From positions 1,240,001-1,304,000 of the forward strand of contig NZ_JAVDVK010000001.1 in assembly GCF_031456835.1 (NCBI RefSeq): 64,000 bases of DNA, written 5' to 3'. Shown here piece after piece: positions 10,390-19,685 of this stretch. A program made the position numbers and the translations under genes. Numbering within the stretch: position 1 is the stretch's first letter; the number at the start of each line of letters is the position of its first letter. The notes beneath the pieces are model-generated. The model saw only the letters and a program-made list of their open reading frames with translations. It was not told where the DNA came from and did no database searches. Source of the stretch: Leifsonia shinshuensis (GTDB lineage Bacteria > Actinomycetota > Actinomycetes > Actinomycetales > Microbacteriaceae).

Positions 10390-11828
10390 GAGAAGGATTC
10401 TCCCAGTCGGTCGCCGAGGAAGCGGAGCCCGGCCGAGTTGGACGACTTCACCAGCACGGTGTCGCCCGGACGGAGCGCACCGGACAGGTGCTCGAAGGCG
10501 TCGTCCTGGGTCTCGAAGTACAGCGATTCGCCGTCCCACGAGCCCTCGTTGATCGCGGTGATGTGCATGCGGCGGGCCTCGGGGCCGACGATGACGAGCT
10601 GGTTGATGCCCAGCCGGACCGCGAGCAGGCCGATGCGGTCGTGCTCCTCGCCCGAGAACTCGCCCAGCTCGCTCATCTCGCCGAGGACGGCGATCGTCCG
10701 GCCGGACGGCTCGGCGATCTGCGCCAGCGTCTTGAGCGCGGCGGCCATCGAGTCGGGGCTGGCGTTGTAGGCGTCGTTGATGACCGTCACGTCGCTGTTG
10801 CCCAGCACCTCCATCCGCCACCGCTCCGCCGTCTTCACGGTCTGGAGCGCGGCGACGATCGTGTCGATGTCGACGTCGAGCACGTGCGCCGAGGCCGCTG
10901 CGGCGAGGGCGTTCATGACGTGGTGCTCGCCGAGCACCTGGAAGCGCACCGGGCGCGAGGCGCCCTCTCCCCCGTCGCGCGGCGGGAGGTGCAGCGTGAA
11001 GGAGGTGCCCCGGCGATCGGACACGATGTCGGTGGCGCGCACGTCGGCGCGCTCGTCCAGTCCGAACCACAGCACCCGCGCGACGGTCTTGCCGGCCATC
11101 GTGGCGACGCGGGGGTCGTCGATGTTCAGCACCGCGACGTCGGAGTCGAGCAGGTCCATGACCATCTCGGTCTTCGCCTGGAGCGTCTTCTCGATGCCGC
11201 CGAACTCGCCGGCGTGGGCGAGGCCCACCTTGAGCACGACGCCGACGTCCGGGCGGGCCATGCGCACCAGGCGCGCGATCTCGCCGATGCCGCTGGCGCC
11301 CATCTCGGCGACCAGGAACTGGGTCTCCTCGGTCACCTGGATCATCGTCACCGGGGCGCCGACCTCGTTGTTGAACGAGGCGCGGGGCGCGATGGTCGGT
11401 CCGACCTGCTCCAGCACGGCGCGCAGCAGGTTCTTGGTCGTGGTCTTGCCGTTGGAGCCGGTGATGCCCACGATCTTCAGGAGTCCGAGCGCGCGGACGC
11501 GGGCGATGACCTCGGTCGCGAGGTCGCCGAGCGCGACCACCGTGTCCTCCACGAGCAGCTGCGGCACCGGGAGGTCGAGAGCGTGGTCGACGACGACCAG
11601 CGCCGCGCCGGCCTCCACGGCCTGCGGGGCGAAGAGGTGGCCGTCGGTCACCTCTCCGGGCTTGGCGAAGAACACCGTGCCGGGCACGACCTCGCGGGAG
11701 TCGGTGGTGGAGAGCCCGGTGATGACGGTCTCCGGGGTCGCGGGGGTGCCATCGGGCAGCACGACGCCGTCGAGCAGCAGCGTGCCGCGCGTGGCCGCGG
11801 CGATCTCGGCCAGAGTCAGGGCGATCAT
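10386..11828 (-). CDS. murF: UDP-MurNAc-tripeptide--D-alanyl-D-alanine ligase MurF
   Basis: 480 aa Mur ligase adding D-Ala-D-Ala. The ATP loop [14 protein letters not shown] is at about 121-134; [15 protein letters not shown] and [11 protein letters not shown] are typical of MurF. Its ATG directly abuts the murE stop codon (TAGATG), and its stop overlaps mraY. No ddl gene is present in the window, so the dipeptide substrate is made elsewhere. Confidence 0.97.
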   Translation of the reverse strand: MIALTLAEIAAATRGTLLLDGVVLPDGTPATPETVITGLSTTDSREVVPGTVFFAKPGEVTDGHLFAPQAVEAGAALVVVDHALDLPVPQLLVEDTVVALGDLATEVIARVRALGLLKIVGITGSNGKTTTKNLLRAVLEQVGPTIAPRASFNNEVGAPVTMIQVTEETQFLVAEMGASGIGEIARLVRMARPDVGVVLKVGLAHAGEFGGIEKTLQAKTEMVMDLLDSDVAVLNIDDPRVATMAGKTVARVLWFGLDERADVRATDIVSDRRGTSFTLHLPPRDGGEGASRPVRFQVLGEHHVMNALAAAASAHVLDVDIDTIVAALQTVKTAERWRMEVLGNSDVTVINDAYNASPDSMAAALKTLAQIAEPSGRTIAVLGEMSELGEFSGEEHDRIGLLAVRLGINQLVIVGPEARRMHITAINEGSWDGESLYFETQDDAFEHLSGALRPGDTVLVKSSNSAGLRFLGDRLGESFS

Positions 11829-13382
11829 CTACAGCCACCCGGCCTCTCGCAGGGCGAGACGCACATCCTCGCGGGCGGAGTACGGCAGCCGCTGACCGGC
11901 GACCTCCTGATAGTCCTCGTGGCCGGGGCCGGCGTACAGCACGACGTCGCCCTCGCCGGCGAGCGAGAGCGCGGTGCGGAAGGCGGCACGCGGGTCCGGC
12001 ACCTCGTAGAGCTCCAGGTCGGGCACGGCGGTGCGGGCGCCGTCGAGCAGCGCGGCGCGGATCGTGGCCGGATCCTCCCAGCGCGGGTGGAAGTCCGTGA
12101 TCACCACGGCGTCCGAACCGCGCGCGGCGATCGCGCCCATGTCGGTGCGCTTGGTGGTGTCGCGGTCGCCGTCGGCGCCGAAGACCATGACGATCCGGCC
12201 GTCGGTCACCTTGCGCAGCGCGCTGAGCATCGAGAGGAAGGCGTCGGGGCTGTGGCCGTAGTCGATGAAGACGACCGGTCCGCGGTCACCGGAGAGGCGC
12301 TCCGCGCGACCCGGGATGTACGCGTCGATCCCGCCGTCGCGCTCCAGCGCGGCACCGATCGCGTCGAGGTCGTAGCCCGACTCGACGAGCATGACGATGG
12401 CGAGCGCGGCGTTGGACGCGTTGTAGGCGCCGAGCAGCGGGATGCTCGTCTCGAGGCGGCGGCCGTCCGGGCCTTCGAGCGCGAAGGCGGTGCGGGTGAG
12501 CGTCTCCTCCGTGACGGTCAGCATCCACTCGGCGTCGGAGCCTGGGGAGCTGGACAGCGTGGCGACGGGGATGCGCGAGCGCTCCACCAGCTGACGGCCC
12601 CAGTCGGAGTCGACGGTGACGACGCCGCGGCGGGCGCGGTCCGGCTGGAAGAGCTCGAGCTTCGCGGCGAAGTAGTCGTCCATCGCGGCGTAGTCGTCGA
12701 GGTGGTCGTGGCTCAGGTTGGTGAAGCCGACGACGTCGAAGACGATGCCGTCGACGCGGTGACGGCTCAGCGCCTGCGCCGACACCTCGATCGCGGCGGC
12801 GCGGACGCCCTCTTCGCGCATGCGGGCCAGCAGGGCGTGCAGCTCGCTGGCCTCCGGCGTCGTGAGCTTGCTCGTGATGACGGTGTCGCCGATGCGTCGC
12901 TCGGCCGTCGAGCTGAGGCCGGATACGACCCCGAGCTGCCCGAGGATGGCGTTCAGCAGGTACACCACGCTGGTCTTGCCGTTGGTGCCGGTGACGCCGA
13001 AGAGGGTCGCCGAGTTCTCATCGGTGCGGTAGATCCACGCCGAGACGGCGCCGAGCGCCGCACGCGGGTCGGGCGTGACGATGACGGGCAGGCCGGAGTC
13101 GGCCGCGAGCGCCGCGCCCTCCTCGTCGGTGAGCACGGCCACCGCTCCCGCTTCGGCCGCGGCCGCCGCGTAGGTGGCGCCGTGCGCGTTGCGTCCGGGC
13201 ACGCCGACGTAGAGGTCGCCGGGCTCGACGGCGGAGCTCGCCAGCGCAGCACCGGTCACCTCGACGCCGTCGAGGTCGCCGCGGCAATCCAGCCCGAACT
13301 CCGCTACCAGCTGGGCGAGCGGGCGGGCGACGGGATGCTCGGGGCGCAGAGAAGAGGGCGCCGGTCCTGTCACGAGGCTCAC
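11829..13382 (-). CDS. murE: UDP-MurNAc-L-Ala-D-Glu--diamino acid ligase MurE
   Basis: About 517 aa, the expected size. The ATP loop [11 protein letters not shown] is at about 130-140, with YGHSPDAF and the C-terminal GPGHEDYQ motif. MurE adds the third stem-peptide residue. At the position of the specificity motif DNPR, typical of meso-DAP enzymes, this protein reads DFHPRWEDP (D430 onward), so the amino acid added may not be meso-DAP. The start is uncertain: GTG at 13382 lies 18 bp after the ftsI stop, GTG at 13373 is an alternative, and neither has a clear Shine-Dalgarno. Confidence 0.93.
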   Translation of the reverse strand: MSLVTGPAPSSLRPEHPVARPLAQLVAEFGLDCRGDLDGVEVTGAALASSAVEPGDLYVGVPGRNAHGATYAAAAAEAGAVAVLTDEEGAALAADSGLPVIVTPDPRAALGAVSAWIYRTDENSATLFGVTGTNGKTSVVYLLNAILGQLGVVSGLSSTAERRIGDTVITSKLTTPEASELHALLARMREEGVRAAAIEVSAQALSRHRVDGIVFDVVGFTNLSHDHLDDYAAMDDYFAAKLELFQPDRARRGVVTVDSDWGRQLVERSRIPVATLSSSPGSDAEWMLTVTEETLTRTAFALEGPDGRRLETSIPLLGAYNASNAALAIVMLVESGYDLDAIGAALERDGGIDAYIPGRAERLSGDRGPVVFIDYGHSPDAFLSMLSALRKVTDGRIVMVFGADGDRDTTKRTDMGAIAARGSDAVVITDFHPRWEDPATIRAALLDGARTAVPDLELYEVPDPRAAFRTALSLAGEGDVVLYAGPGHEDYQEVAGQRLPYSAREDVRLALREAGWL

Positions 13383-13399
13383 TTTCAGTAGGGGTGTTT

Positions 13400-15142
13400 C
13401 TAGTAGTAGGGCGGATAGCCCGCCGGGCTCGTCGTCGACGGCTTCACCCGGTAGGTCTTCAGCACCTGACTCATGATCGTGTGGAACAGCGGAGCGGCGG
13501 CTGCCGACGAAGTAATGGTAGTCGGGAACCCGAGGTTGACCGAAACGACGTACTGCGGATCGTCCACCGGAGCGACGCCCATCACCGAGACGTAGTACGA
13601 GGGCAGGTACCCGCCTTTGCCGTCCGGCTGCTGGGCCGTTCCGGTCTTGGCGGCGATGCGGTAGCCCGGGATCTGCAGCTGCTTCTTGAGCTCGCCGTCG
13701 GTGACGACCGACTCCATCATCCCGAGCGTCGTGGCGGCCGCCTGGGCCGAGACGACCGGCGTGGGCTTGGTGTTCGGCACGTCCGTGACGGACCCGTCCG
13801 GGTGCTGGCAGCCCTCCACCAGCGACAGCGGGATGCGCGTGCCGCCGTTGGCGAGCGCCTGGTAGGCGTCGACCATCTGCAGCTGGGTCGCCGAGACGCC
13901 CTGGCCGAACATGGTCGCGTACTTGGTCTGGTCGTCCCAGTCCTTCACCGGGTGGAGCTCGCCGGAGGACTCGTTCGGGTACGGGAGGCCGGTGGGATCG
14001 CCGATCCCGAACTTCTTGAGGTAGTCGTAGCGCGTCTGGTCGCTGAGCGCCCGCCCGAGCTGCGACATGCCCGTGTTGGACGACATCATCAGCACGCCCG
14101 TCAGCGTGAGGCGCAGCGGGTCGTGGTACCCGGAGTCGTGCAGGTCGGCCCCGTTGCCCGACTTCCAGGAGTAGGGGGCGAGCACCTGAGATGTGGGCGT
14201 CGCCTTGCCCTGGTCGATCAGCATGGCCGCCGTCAGCGCCTTGAACGTCGAGCCCGGCTCGCGCGGGTCGGTCAGCGACTGCAGGCGCCAGTACGACGGG
14301 TCCGTCGCGTCGATGTTGTTCGGGTCGAGCGCCGGCCACTGCGCGATCGCCTTGATCTTGCCGGTCTTCGCCTCGGCGACGGTCACGAAGCCGAACTTCG
14401 AGCCCGTGGCGCCGACCTGCTGGGCCAGCGTCTGCTCGGCGAACCACTGCAGGTCGCCGTCGATGGTGAGCTTGAGCGTCCCGCCGTCCTTGGCCTGCTT
14501 CTGCACGACCGTGCTGCCCGGGATCGCGACGCCGTCGGCTCCCCGCTGGTACGTCTCCTCGCCGTCCTGTCCCGCGAGGCACCCGTTCTCGCTCTCTTCG
14601 AGACCCGAGTCGCCGCCCTGGGAGAGGAAGCCGATCAGGTTGCCCGCGACGGCGCCGTTGGGGTAGCTGCGCGCCTGCTTCTTCGTGAAGGTGAGCCACG
14701 GGTACGGGAGCTTGTCGAGCTTGTCGAAGGTGGCGACGTCCATCCCCGACTTGATCAGCACGTACTGCGACTTCGGGTTCTCCTTCAGCGCCGCGTCGAT
14801 CAGCGCGACGACCGCGTCGCCGCCCTGCCCGGTGAGGGCGCCGATCTTCGCCGCCGCCTCGACCATCTTCTCCCGGCCGCCGGCAATGGCGTCCTTCGGC
14901 GATGCCGCCGCGGTGTACGTGTAGATGGTCGTGGCGAGCACGGTGCCGTCGCTGTCGACGATGTCGCCGCGGTTGCCGAGCAGCGGGGTCGACACCTCTT
15001 TGGCGTTGACCGACTGCCGCTGCAGCTCGTCCGCCCGGACGACCTGGATGTCGACGAGCTTGGCTCCGAGGATGCCGACGGAGGCCGCGACGGCGAGCAC
15101 CGTCACGGCGGTCCTCCGCCGCAGCATCTTCTTGCTGACCAT
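13400..15142 (-). CDS. ftsI: Septal transpeptidase FtsI (class B PBP)
   Basis: 580 aa. A short cytoplasmic tail and one transmembrane helix (about 11-31) lead to the PBP dimerisation domain. The transpeptidase domain carries the active-site motifs STFK (S298), SSN (354-356) and KTGT (499-502). It cross-links septal peptidoglycan with FtsW. The ATG at 15142 lies 17 bp after the ftsL stop with GGGACGG upstream; the open frame beyond it is not used. It is the target of beta-lactams. The tail ends in a tyrosine-rich PPYY. Confidence 0.95.
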   Translation of the reverse strand: MVSKKMLRRRTAVTVLAVAASVGILGAKLVDIQVVRADELQRQSVNAKEVSTPLLGNRGDIVDSDGTVLATTIYTYTAAASPKDAIAGGREKMVEAAAKIGALTGQGGDAVVALIDAALKENPKSQYVLIKSGMDVATFDKLDKLPYPWLTFTKKQARSYPNGAVAGNLIGFLSQGGDSGLEESENGCLAGQDGEETYQRGADGVAIPGSTVVQKQAKDGGTLKLTIDGDLQWFAEQTLAQQVGATGSKFGFVTVAEAKTGKIKAIAQWPALDPNNIDATDPSYWRLQSLTDPREPGSTFKALTAAMLIDQGKATPTSQVLAPYSWKSGNGADLHDSGYHDPLRLTLTGVLMMSSNTGMSQLGRALSDQTRYDYLKKFGIGDPTGLPYPNESSGELHPVKDWDDQTKYATMFGQGVSATQLQMVDAYQALANGGTRIPLSLVEGCQHPDGSVTDVPNTKPTPVVSAQAAATTLGMMESVVTDGELKKQLQIPGYRIAAKTGTAQQPDGKGGYLPSYYVSVMGVAPVDDPQYVVSVNLGFPTTITSSAAAAPLFHTIMSQVLKTYRVKPSTTSPAGYPPYY

Positions 15143-15159
15143 GCGCGCCCGTCCCGTCG

Positions 15160-15816
15160 TCAGTGCGTCACCGGGGTCGGCAACGCTCCCTGCAACGGTA
15201 CGGTCGGGGCCGTCGTGGGCGCGGTAGCGGCACCCGGAGTCGTGGAATTCGCAGCCTGTCCGGCGGTTGTGGAGGAATTCGCCTGCTGCTGCGCCTGGGT
15301 CACCAGGGGCACCCCGGCGAGCAGCGAGTTCGGCACCAGGTTGCCCTGCGTGCCGGTCACCGTTCCGGCCGCGCCGTTCGCGGGCAGCGGGGCGCCGAGC
15401 ACCGCGCCGTCGGAGAGGCGGAGGTAGGCAGGGTTGCTGTTGGACACCATCCCGAGCGCGTTCGCGTTCGCCGCCAGGTTCTGCGGCGACGAGACCCGGT
15501 TGAGGTCCTCCGAGACCGCCTGGTAGGAGCGCTGCAGCTGGTTCTGTTGGGCCTGCAGTGCGTTCAGCTGGTAGGCGCCCTGCGAGATGCCGATGCTGAG
15601 CAGGAGCTGCGCCACGACGATCACGAGCAGCGTGCCGACCGCGATCGCCGCGTAGAGCGCCCGCGGGCGGGCCCGGCGCTGCGACCGGGTCGGGACCACC
15701 TCGAGGTGGGTGCGCGCCGGCTCCTCGACCGGAGCCGGGAGCGCGCCGCCGTGCCACAGTGCGGCGGGCCGCTTGCGGGCGGGCGCCGGAACGGCCTCTG
15801 CCAGGGTGGTGCTCAC
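15160..15816 (-). CDS. ftsL: FtsL-like cell division protein
   Basis: 218 aa. A basic cytoplasmic region (1-53) precedes one transmembrane helix (about 54-76) and a coiled coil with many glutamines (about 80-115). A threonine/alanine/proline-rich extracytoplasmic tail follows. Size and topology fit FtsL, which pairs with FtsB and FtsQ; sequence conservation in this family is low, so the call rests mainly on position between rsmH and ftsI. The GTG at 15816 overlaps the rsmH stop (GTGA) and has GAGGAGG 6 nt upstream. The low-complexity tail is longer than in E. coli FtsL (121 aa). Confidence 0.85.
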   Translation of the reverse strand: MSTTLAEAVPAPARKRPAALWHGGALPAPVEEPARTHLEVVPTRSQRRARPRALYAAIAVGTLLVIVVAQLLLSIGISQGAYQLNALQAQQNQLQRSYQAVSEDLNRVSSPQNLAANANALGMVSNSNPAYLRLSDGAVLGAPLPANGAAGTVTGTQGNLVPNSLLAGVPLVTQAQQQANSSTTAGQAANSTTPGAATAPTTAPTVPLQGALPTPVTH

Positions 15817-16799
15817 GGGCGCCTCCTCGTCTGATCGGTGCTGGTGTTCGCGGGGCGGACCCGCTCGGCGGCGCGCAGCCGCACGGGGGTGGCCCGGGGG
15901 TTGGCGGCCTTCTCGTCGTCGTCCGCGAGCTCGGCCCCGCGGATCAGGAGCTTCAGCTCGGGCCGGTGCTCGGGCAGCTCGACCGGCAGGCCCGCGGGGG
16001 CGCTGGAGGTCGAGCGGGCCTGGAACTCGCGCTTCACGATGCGGTCCTCGAGCGACTGGTACGCCTCCACGACGATCCGTCCGCCGACCGCGAGGGCGTC
16101 GATGGCCGCCGGGATGGCCCGCTGCAGCACCGCGAGCTCCTGGTTGACCTCGATGCGCAGCGCCTGGAAGACGCGCTTGGCCGGGTGCCCCTGACGCTGG
16201 AGAGCGACCGGGGTCGCCTTCACGATGAGATCCACGAGCTGGCCGGAACGCTCCAGCGGCTCGCGCTCGCGCGCCTCCACGATGCGGGCGGCGTAGCGTC
16301 CGGCGAGCTTCTCCTCGCCGTAGTCGCGGAAGATGCGGCGCAGGTCGGCCTCGGAGTACTCGGCCAGGACCGTCTCCGCGGTCAGCTCGCTCGTGCCGTC
16401 CATCCGCATGTCGAGGGGTGCGTCCTTCGAGTACGAGAAGCCGCGCTCCACCCGGTCGAGCTGCAGCGACGACACGCCGAGGTCGAAGAGCACGCCGTCG
16501 ATGGCCTCGAATCCGAGTCCCTCCACGGCCTCGCGGATGCCGTCGTACACGGTGTGGACGAGGTGGACGCGCGGACCGAAGCGCTCCAGCCGCTCCCCCG
16601 CGATGGCCAGGGCCTCGGGGTCGCGGTCGAGGCCGACCAGGGTGGCCTCCGGGAAGCGCTCGAGGATGCCGGCGGAGTGGCCGCCCATCCCGAGCGTCGC
16701 GTCGACGAAGACGGCTCCGGGCTTGGTGAGGGCCGGTGCGAGCAGCTCGATGCAGCGCTCGAGGAGGACCGGGGTGTGGATGCGCTCGTTGTCGTTCAT
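15813..16799 (-). CDS. rsmH: 16S rRNA (cytosine-1402-N4) methyltransferase RsmH/MraW
   Basis: 328 aa. [13 protein letters not shown] and the SAM-binding motif [10 protein letters not shown] are the family hallmarks; [23 protein letters not shown] and [10 protein letters not shown] are also present. It methylates 16S rRNA C1402. The ATG at 16799 places seven residues before HTPVLL as in homologues; an in-frame ATG at 16844 (343 aa) is possible but adds non-conserved sequence. It follows mraZ after about 117 bp and overlaps ftsL. Confidence 0.95.
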   Translation of the reverse strand: MNDNERIHTPVLLERCIELLAPALTKPGAVFVDATLGMGGHSAGILERFPEATLVGLDRDPEALAIAGERLERFGPRVHLVHTVYDGIREAVEGLGFEAIDGVLFDLGVSSLQLDRVERGFSYSKDAPLDMRMDGTSELTAETVLAEYSEADLRRIFRDYGEEKLAGRYAARIVEAREREPLERSGQLVDLIVKATPVALQRQGHPAKRVFQALRIEVNQELAVLQRAIPAAIDALAVGGRIVVEAYQSLEDRIVKREFQARSTSSAPAGLPVELPEHRPELKLLIRGAELADDDEKAANPRATPVRLRAAERVRPANTSTDQTRRRP

Positions 16800-16916
16800 G
16801 ACGTTTCGGGAGCCGGGGCCCCGCTCCTGGTTCCGGATCCCCATCCATCCCGACCTGACACCGGGGAAGTGGTGTCAGGGCGTATGGCTGGGAGTCCGGC
16901 GTCAGGGACGCGGGCC

Positions 16917-17348
16917 TCAGAAGAGTCCCGGGATCACCTCCTCCTCCGTGCTCGCGAACGCCGCTTCCTGCTCGGCCAGGTAGGTCTCCCAGGCGGTGGC
17001 GTCCCAGATCTCCGCGCGGCTGCCCGCGCCGATCACGACCAGGTCGCGATCCAGTCCCGCATACGAGCGGAGCGCGGCCGGGATGGTCACGCGGTTCTGC
17101 TTGTCGGGGACCTCGGCGCTCGCCCCCGAGAGGAAGACGCGCAGATAGTCCCTGGCCTGCTTGCTCGTCACCGGCGCCTGACGGATCTTCTCGTGGAGCG
17201 ATTCGAACTCGCGCTGCGAGAAGACGTAGACGCAGTGCTCCTGGCCACGGGTGAGGACGAGGCCGGACGCGAGCTCATCCCGGAATTTCGCCGGGAGGAT
17301 GATGCGCCCCTTCTCGTCGAGTTTGGGGGCATGCGTACCGAGGAACAT
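16917..17348 (-). CDS. mraZ: Transcriptional regulator MraZ
   Basis: 143 aa with two AbrB-like halves: [20 protein letters not shown] opens the first, and [13 protein letters not shown] marks the second. MraZ forms ring-shaped oligomers that bind repeats in its own promoter and control the dcw operon. It is the first gene of the cluster, and three GTGGA repeats lie 43-67 bp upstream of its ATG. The length matches the family (about 143-152 aa). Confidence 0.97.
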   Translation of the reverse strand: MFLGTHAPKLDEKGRIILPAKFRDELASGLVLTRGQEHCVYVFSQREFESLHEKIRQAPVTSKQARDYLRVFLSGASAEVPDKQNRVTIPAALRSYAGLDRDLVVIGAGSRAEIWDATAWETYLAEQEAAFASTEEEVIPGLF

Positions 17349-17390
17349 CGGCTGCCACCCCCACTCTCCCGGCCCAGGTTGCGGTGTGCC

Positions 17391-17415
17391 TCCACTTTAC
17401 TCCACTCTCATCCAC
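17391..17415 (-). promoter_or_regulatory. MraZ box (three direct repeats)
   Basis: On the minus strand GTGGA occurs three times with exact 10-bp spacing (17391-17395, 17401-17405, 17411-17415), 43 bp upstream of mraZ. MraZ is known to bind clusters of short direct repeats with 10-bp periodicity in its own promoter. This is the probable autoregulatory site of the dcw operon. Confidence 0.8.
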
Positions 17416-17526
17416 AAAACACTGCTTTGCGGCCAGATTGCCCCGAACTGGGCACGTGGAGCCCCGAAATCACGCGGGAAGACTGGGTGGAGGGAAATGG
17501 AGCGACAGGGATCAGCAGCGGGCATG

Positions 17527-17556
17527 AAAAAAGGGCCGATCCGGAGATCGGCCCTT
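17527..17556 (-). terminator. Rho-independent terminator after the DUF3040 gene
   Basis: A perfect 10-bp stem (AAGGGCCGAT pairing with ATCGGCCCTT, 6-nt loop) is followed on the minus strand by six T residues. It lies about 32 bp after the stop of the DUF3040 gene and separates it from mraZ. Confidence 0.85.
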
Positions 17557-17587
17557 CGTCAGGAAGTCTGTGGAGCGAAGTGGAGGG

Positions 17588-17968
17588 TCAGCCCTCTCCG
17601 CCGTCGTTGCGCTTGTCCCAGCGGTCGTTCATGCGGTCCATGAAGCCCGGCTGGCCGCCGCGCGCCTTCGCGCCCTTCGGCTCGGGAGCGCCCGGCTCGA
17701 CCGCGATGCGCTTGCCCGGGGCGATGGCCACCAGGACGCCGGCGAACATGACGATGAAGCCGAGAATGCCGACGAGCGGCTGCCGGAACCACACGCCGAC
17801 GACGAGGACGACGACGCCCACGACGGCGAGCAGGATGCCGAGCACGATGGACCGGTAGGCGGGGCGAGCCCTCTTGCCTCCGACCTTCGCTACGAAGTCT
17901 GCGTCGTTCTGATAGAGACTGCGTTCCATCTCTTCGAGGAGGCGCTGCTCATGTTCCGAAAGCGGCAT
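17588..17968 (-). CDS. DUF3040 domain membrane protein
   Basis: 126 aa. The N-terminus MPLSEHEQRLLEEMERSLYQ is the conserved start of DUF3040 proteins. Two transmembrane helices follow (about residues 40-61 and 66-83), then a basic, glycine-rich tail. The family is restricted to Actinobacteria and found next to mraZ in mycobacteria, as here. Its function is unknown. The ATG at 17968 has an AGAGGGGGA Shine-Dalgarno. It is a single-gene unit ended by its own terminator and is divergent from the polyprenyl synthase gene. Confidence 0.9.
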   Translation of the reverse strand: MPLSEHEQRLLEEMERSLYQNDADFVAKVGGKRARPAYRSIVLGILLAVVGVVVLVVGVWFRQPLVGILGFIVMFAGVLVAIAPGKRIAVEPGAPEPKGAKARGGQPGFMDRMNDRWDKRNDGGEG

Positions 17969-18034
17969 CCGATTCCCCCTCTTTCTGGCGGGTTCGAGGC
18001 TAAGTGAGCCTGATTCTAGCCTCGCCGGTCTGGC

Positions 18035-18040
18035 TAGGCT
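18035..18040 (+). promoter_or_regulatory. -10 element TAGGCT, leaderless start of the polyprenyl synthase
   Basis: TAGGCT ends 6 nt before the GTG at 18047, so transcription should begin at or next to the start codon. No Shine-Dalgarno is visible. Confidence 0.55.
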
Positions 18041-18046
18041 AGGCGT

Positions 18047-19177
18047 GTGTCTGAAAGCATCCGATTCGTCGACCTCATCCAGTCCAGAATCGATGGATTC
18101 TTCGATGCGCGCGCCTCTATTCTCGTCTCGATCGCCGATGAGCTCTCTCCCGTCGCGGCGTTCTCAAGGGATTTTCTCAGCGGCGGCAAGCGCTTCAGGG
18201 CCCTGTTCTGCTTCTGGGGATGGCAGTCGGTGCGCACCGCGGGCGACGAGCCGGCAGACGGCTCCGACGCGAACGCGGTGACCGCGGGCGGCGCGCTCGA
18301 CGCCGTCGTCTCGGTCGCCAGCTCCCTGGAGCTGTTCCACGCAGCGGCGCTCGTGCACGACGACCTCATCGACAACTCCGACACCCGCCGCGGCGCGCCC
18401 GCCGCGCACAAGCGGTTCGAGGCGCTGCACGACCGCGAGGGGTGGGAAGGATCCGGTCCCGCCTTCGGCACCGGCGCGGCCACCCTCCTCGGCGATCTGC
18501 TGCTCATCCTGAGCGACGAGCTGTTCGACGAGGGCCTCACGCAGCTCGTCAGCGCACCGGCCCGGCGCGCTGCCCGCGCCGAGTTCAACCGGATGCGGCT
18601 GGATGTGACCGCCGGGCAGTACCTCGACATCTTCGAGGAGATCGGGTGGGCCGGCCGCCCCGACTCCGACCAGCTGGCGCGCGCCGAGCGCGTCATCGTC
18701 TACAAGTCGGCCAAGTACTCCATCGAGTCGCCGCTGCTCATCGGTGCGAGCCTCGCCGGGGCGACGATCGGCCAGCTGGACGCGCTGCGCCGCTTCGGGC
18801 TCCCCCTCGGCATCGCCTACCAGCTGCGGGACGACCTGCTCGGTGTGTTCGGGGACGCCGACGTCACCGGCAAGCCGAGCGGCGACGACCTGCGCGAGGG
18901 CAAGCGGACCGTGCTGATCGCGCTCACGCGCCAGGCCATCCCCTCCGGCGCCCGCGCGACGCTGGACGAACTGCTCGGCGACCCGGACCTGACGCCGGAG
19001 CAGATCCGGACGATGCAGCTGACGATCCGGGAGTCCGGCGCCGTCGACATCGTGGAGCGGATGATCGCCCAGAACGTCGACCGGGCGATCGAGGCGCTCG
19101 AGTCGGCGCCGCTCGGCGCATCGGCGAAGGCGCAGCTGCGCGACCTCGCCGTGACCGTCACGCGCCGCAGCGCCTGA
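18047..19177 (+). CDS. Polyprenyl diphosphate synthase (IdsA/GrcC family)
   Basis: 376 aa trans-isoprenyl diphosphate synthase. GGKRFR precedes the first aspartate-rich motif HDDLIDNSDTRRG; the second is YQLRDDLLGVFGD. It condenses isopentenyl diphosphate units; product length (C20 or longer) cannot be read from the sequence. The GTG at 18047 is set by a -10 box 6 nt upstream. In Mycobacterium a homologue (idsA2) also lies beside Rv2175c, pknL and aroG. A second paralogue, crtE, lies in the carotenoid operon at 49797-50930. Confidence 0.93.
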   Translation: MSESIRFVDLIQSRIDGFFDARASILVSIADELSPVAAFSRDFLSGGKRFRALFCFWGWQSVRTAGDEPADGSDANAVTAGGALDAVVSVASSLELFHAAALVHDDLIDNSDTRRGAPAAHKRFEALHDREGWEGSGPAFGTGAATLLGDLLLILSDELFDEGLTQLVSAPARRAARAEFNRMRLDVTAGQYLDIFEEIGWAGRPDSDQLARAERVIVYKSAKYSIESPLLIGASLAGATIGQLDALRRFGLPLGIAYQLRDDLLGVFGDADVTGKPSGDDLREGKRTVLIALTRQAIPSGARATLDELLGDPDLTPEQIRTMQLTIRESGAVDIVERMIAQNVDRAIEALESAPLGASAKAQLRDLAVTVTRRSA

Positions 19178-19192
19178 GGCGGACGAACGCGA

Positions 19193-19534
19193 TCAGGCGA
19201 GCGCCTGGGCCACGCGGCGGACCTCCGCCTTGCGGCCGGCCCGCAGCGCCTCGATCGGCGAGGTGCCCAGGCTCTCCTCCGGCTCGAGCAGCCAGTCGAC
19301 CGCCTCGTCGTCGCTGAAGCCGTCGTCGGCCAGCACGATCAGCGTGCCGTGCAGCTCGCTCAGCGGCTGGCCGTCCTTGAGGAACAGCGCGGGGACCTTG
19401 AGGACCCCGTCGATGCGCTTGGCGCCGAGGTGGCGGTCCTCGATGAGACGACGGACCCGGCTCACGCTCAGGCCCAACTGCTCGACGAGGTCGGGGACGG
19501 TCAACCATTCCGTGGTCTGGACGTGCTCGCTCAC
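19193..19534 (-). CDS. Rv2175c-like winged-helix DNA-binding protein
   Basis: 113 aa. The N-terminal half (WLTVPDLVEQLGLSVSRVRR then LIEDRHLGAKRIDG) is a helix-turn-helix; the C-terminal half is the acidic Rv2175c domain with LVLADDGFSDDEAVDWLLEP-like sequence. In M. tuberculosis Rv2175c binds DNA and is phosphorylated by PknL, whose homologue lies 1.4 kb away. The GTG at 19534 directly follows GGAGGG, an unusually short spacing, so the exact start is uncertain. It converges with the polyprenyl synthase gene. Confidence 0.85.
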   Translation of the reverse strand: MSEHVQTTEWLTVPDLVEQLGLSVSRVRRLIEDRHLGAKRIDGVLKVPALFLKDGQPLSELHGTLIVLADDGFSDDEAVDWLLEPEESLGTSPIEALRAGRKAEVRRVAQALA

Positions 19535-19579
19535 CCCTCCAGCGTGCCATGACTCGTGCCGGCGCGCACGCCGTCCCGA

Positions 19580-19626
19580 TTGTTACGATCATGTGAACTC
19601 GTGTCACATCCGTCACTTCTGTTGAC
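19580..19626 (+). promoter_or_regulatory. Candidate control region of the LysM hydrolase gene
   Basis: The region holds TGTTACG, TGTGAAC, GTGTCACATCC, GTCACTTC and GTTGAC in succession; TGTGA and TCACA (19592-19608) form an inverted pair with a 7-nt spacer, and GTCAC is directly repeated 9 nt apart. Such repeats suggest binding of a regulator (MtrA- or CRP/GlxR-like); this is inference. Confidence 0.3.
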
Positions 19627-19685
19627 TCCTTAACCGTTCCGTGACACCGTGGGTTGTCGTCGTGTCACTCGAACAGGGGGATCCC

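Noticed and set aside
13400..15757. 785-residue reading of ftsI with a long N-terminal extension
   Set aside because: The part before the ATG at 15142 is the ftsL coding region read in another frame; homologues begin at the transmembrane helix.
19641..19685. Longer start for the LysM protein at 19641
   Set aside because: The extra 15 residues precede a normal signal peptide and the ATG at 19686 has a better ribosome-binding site.
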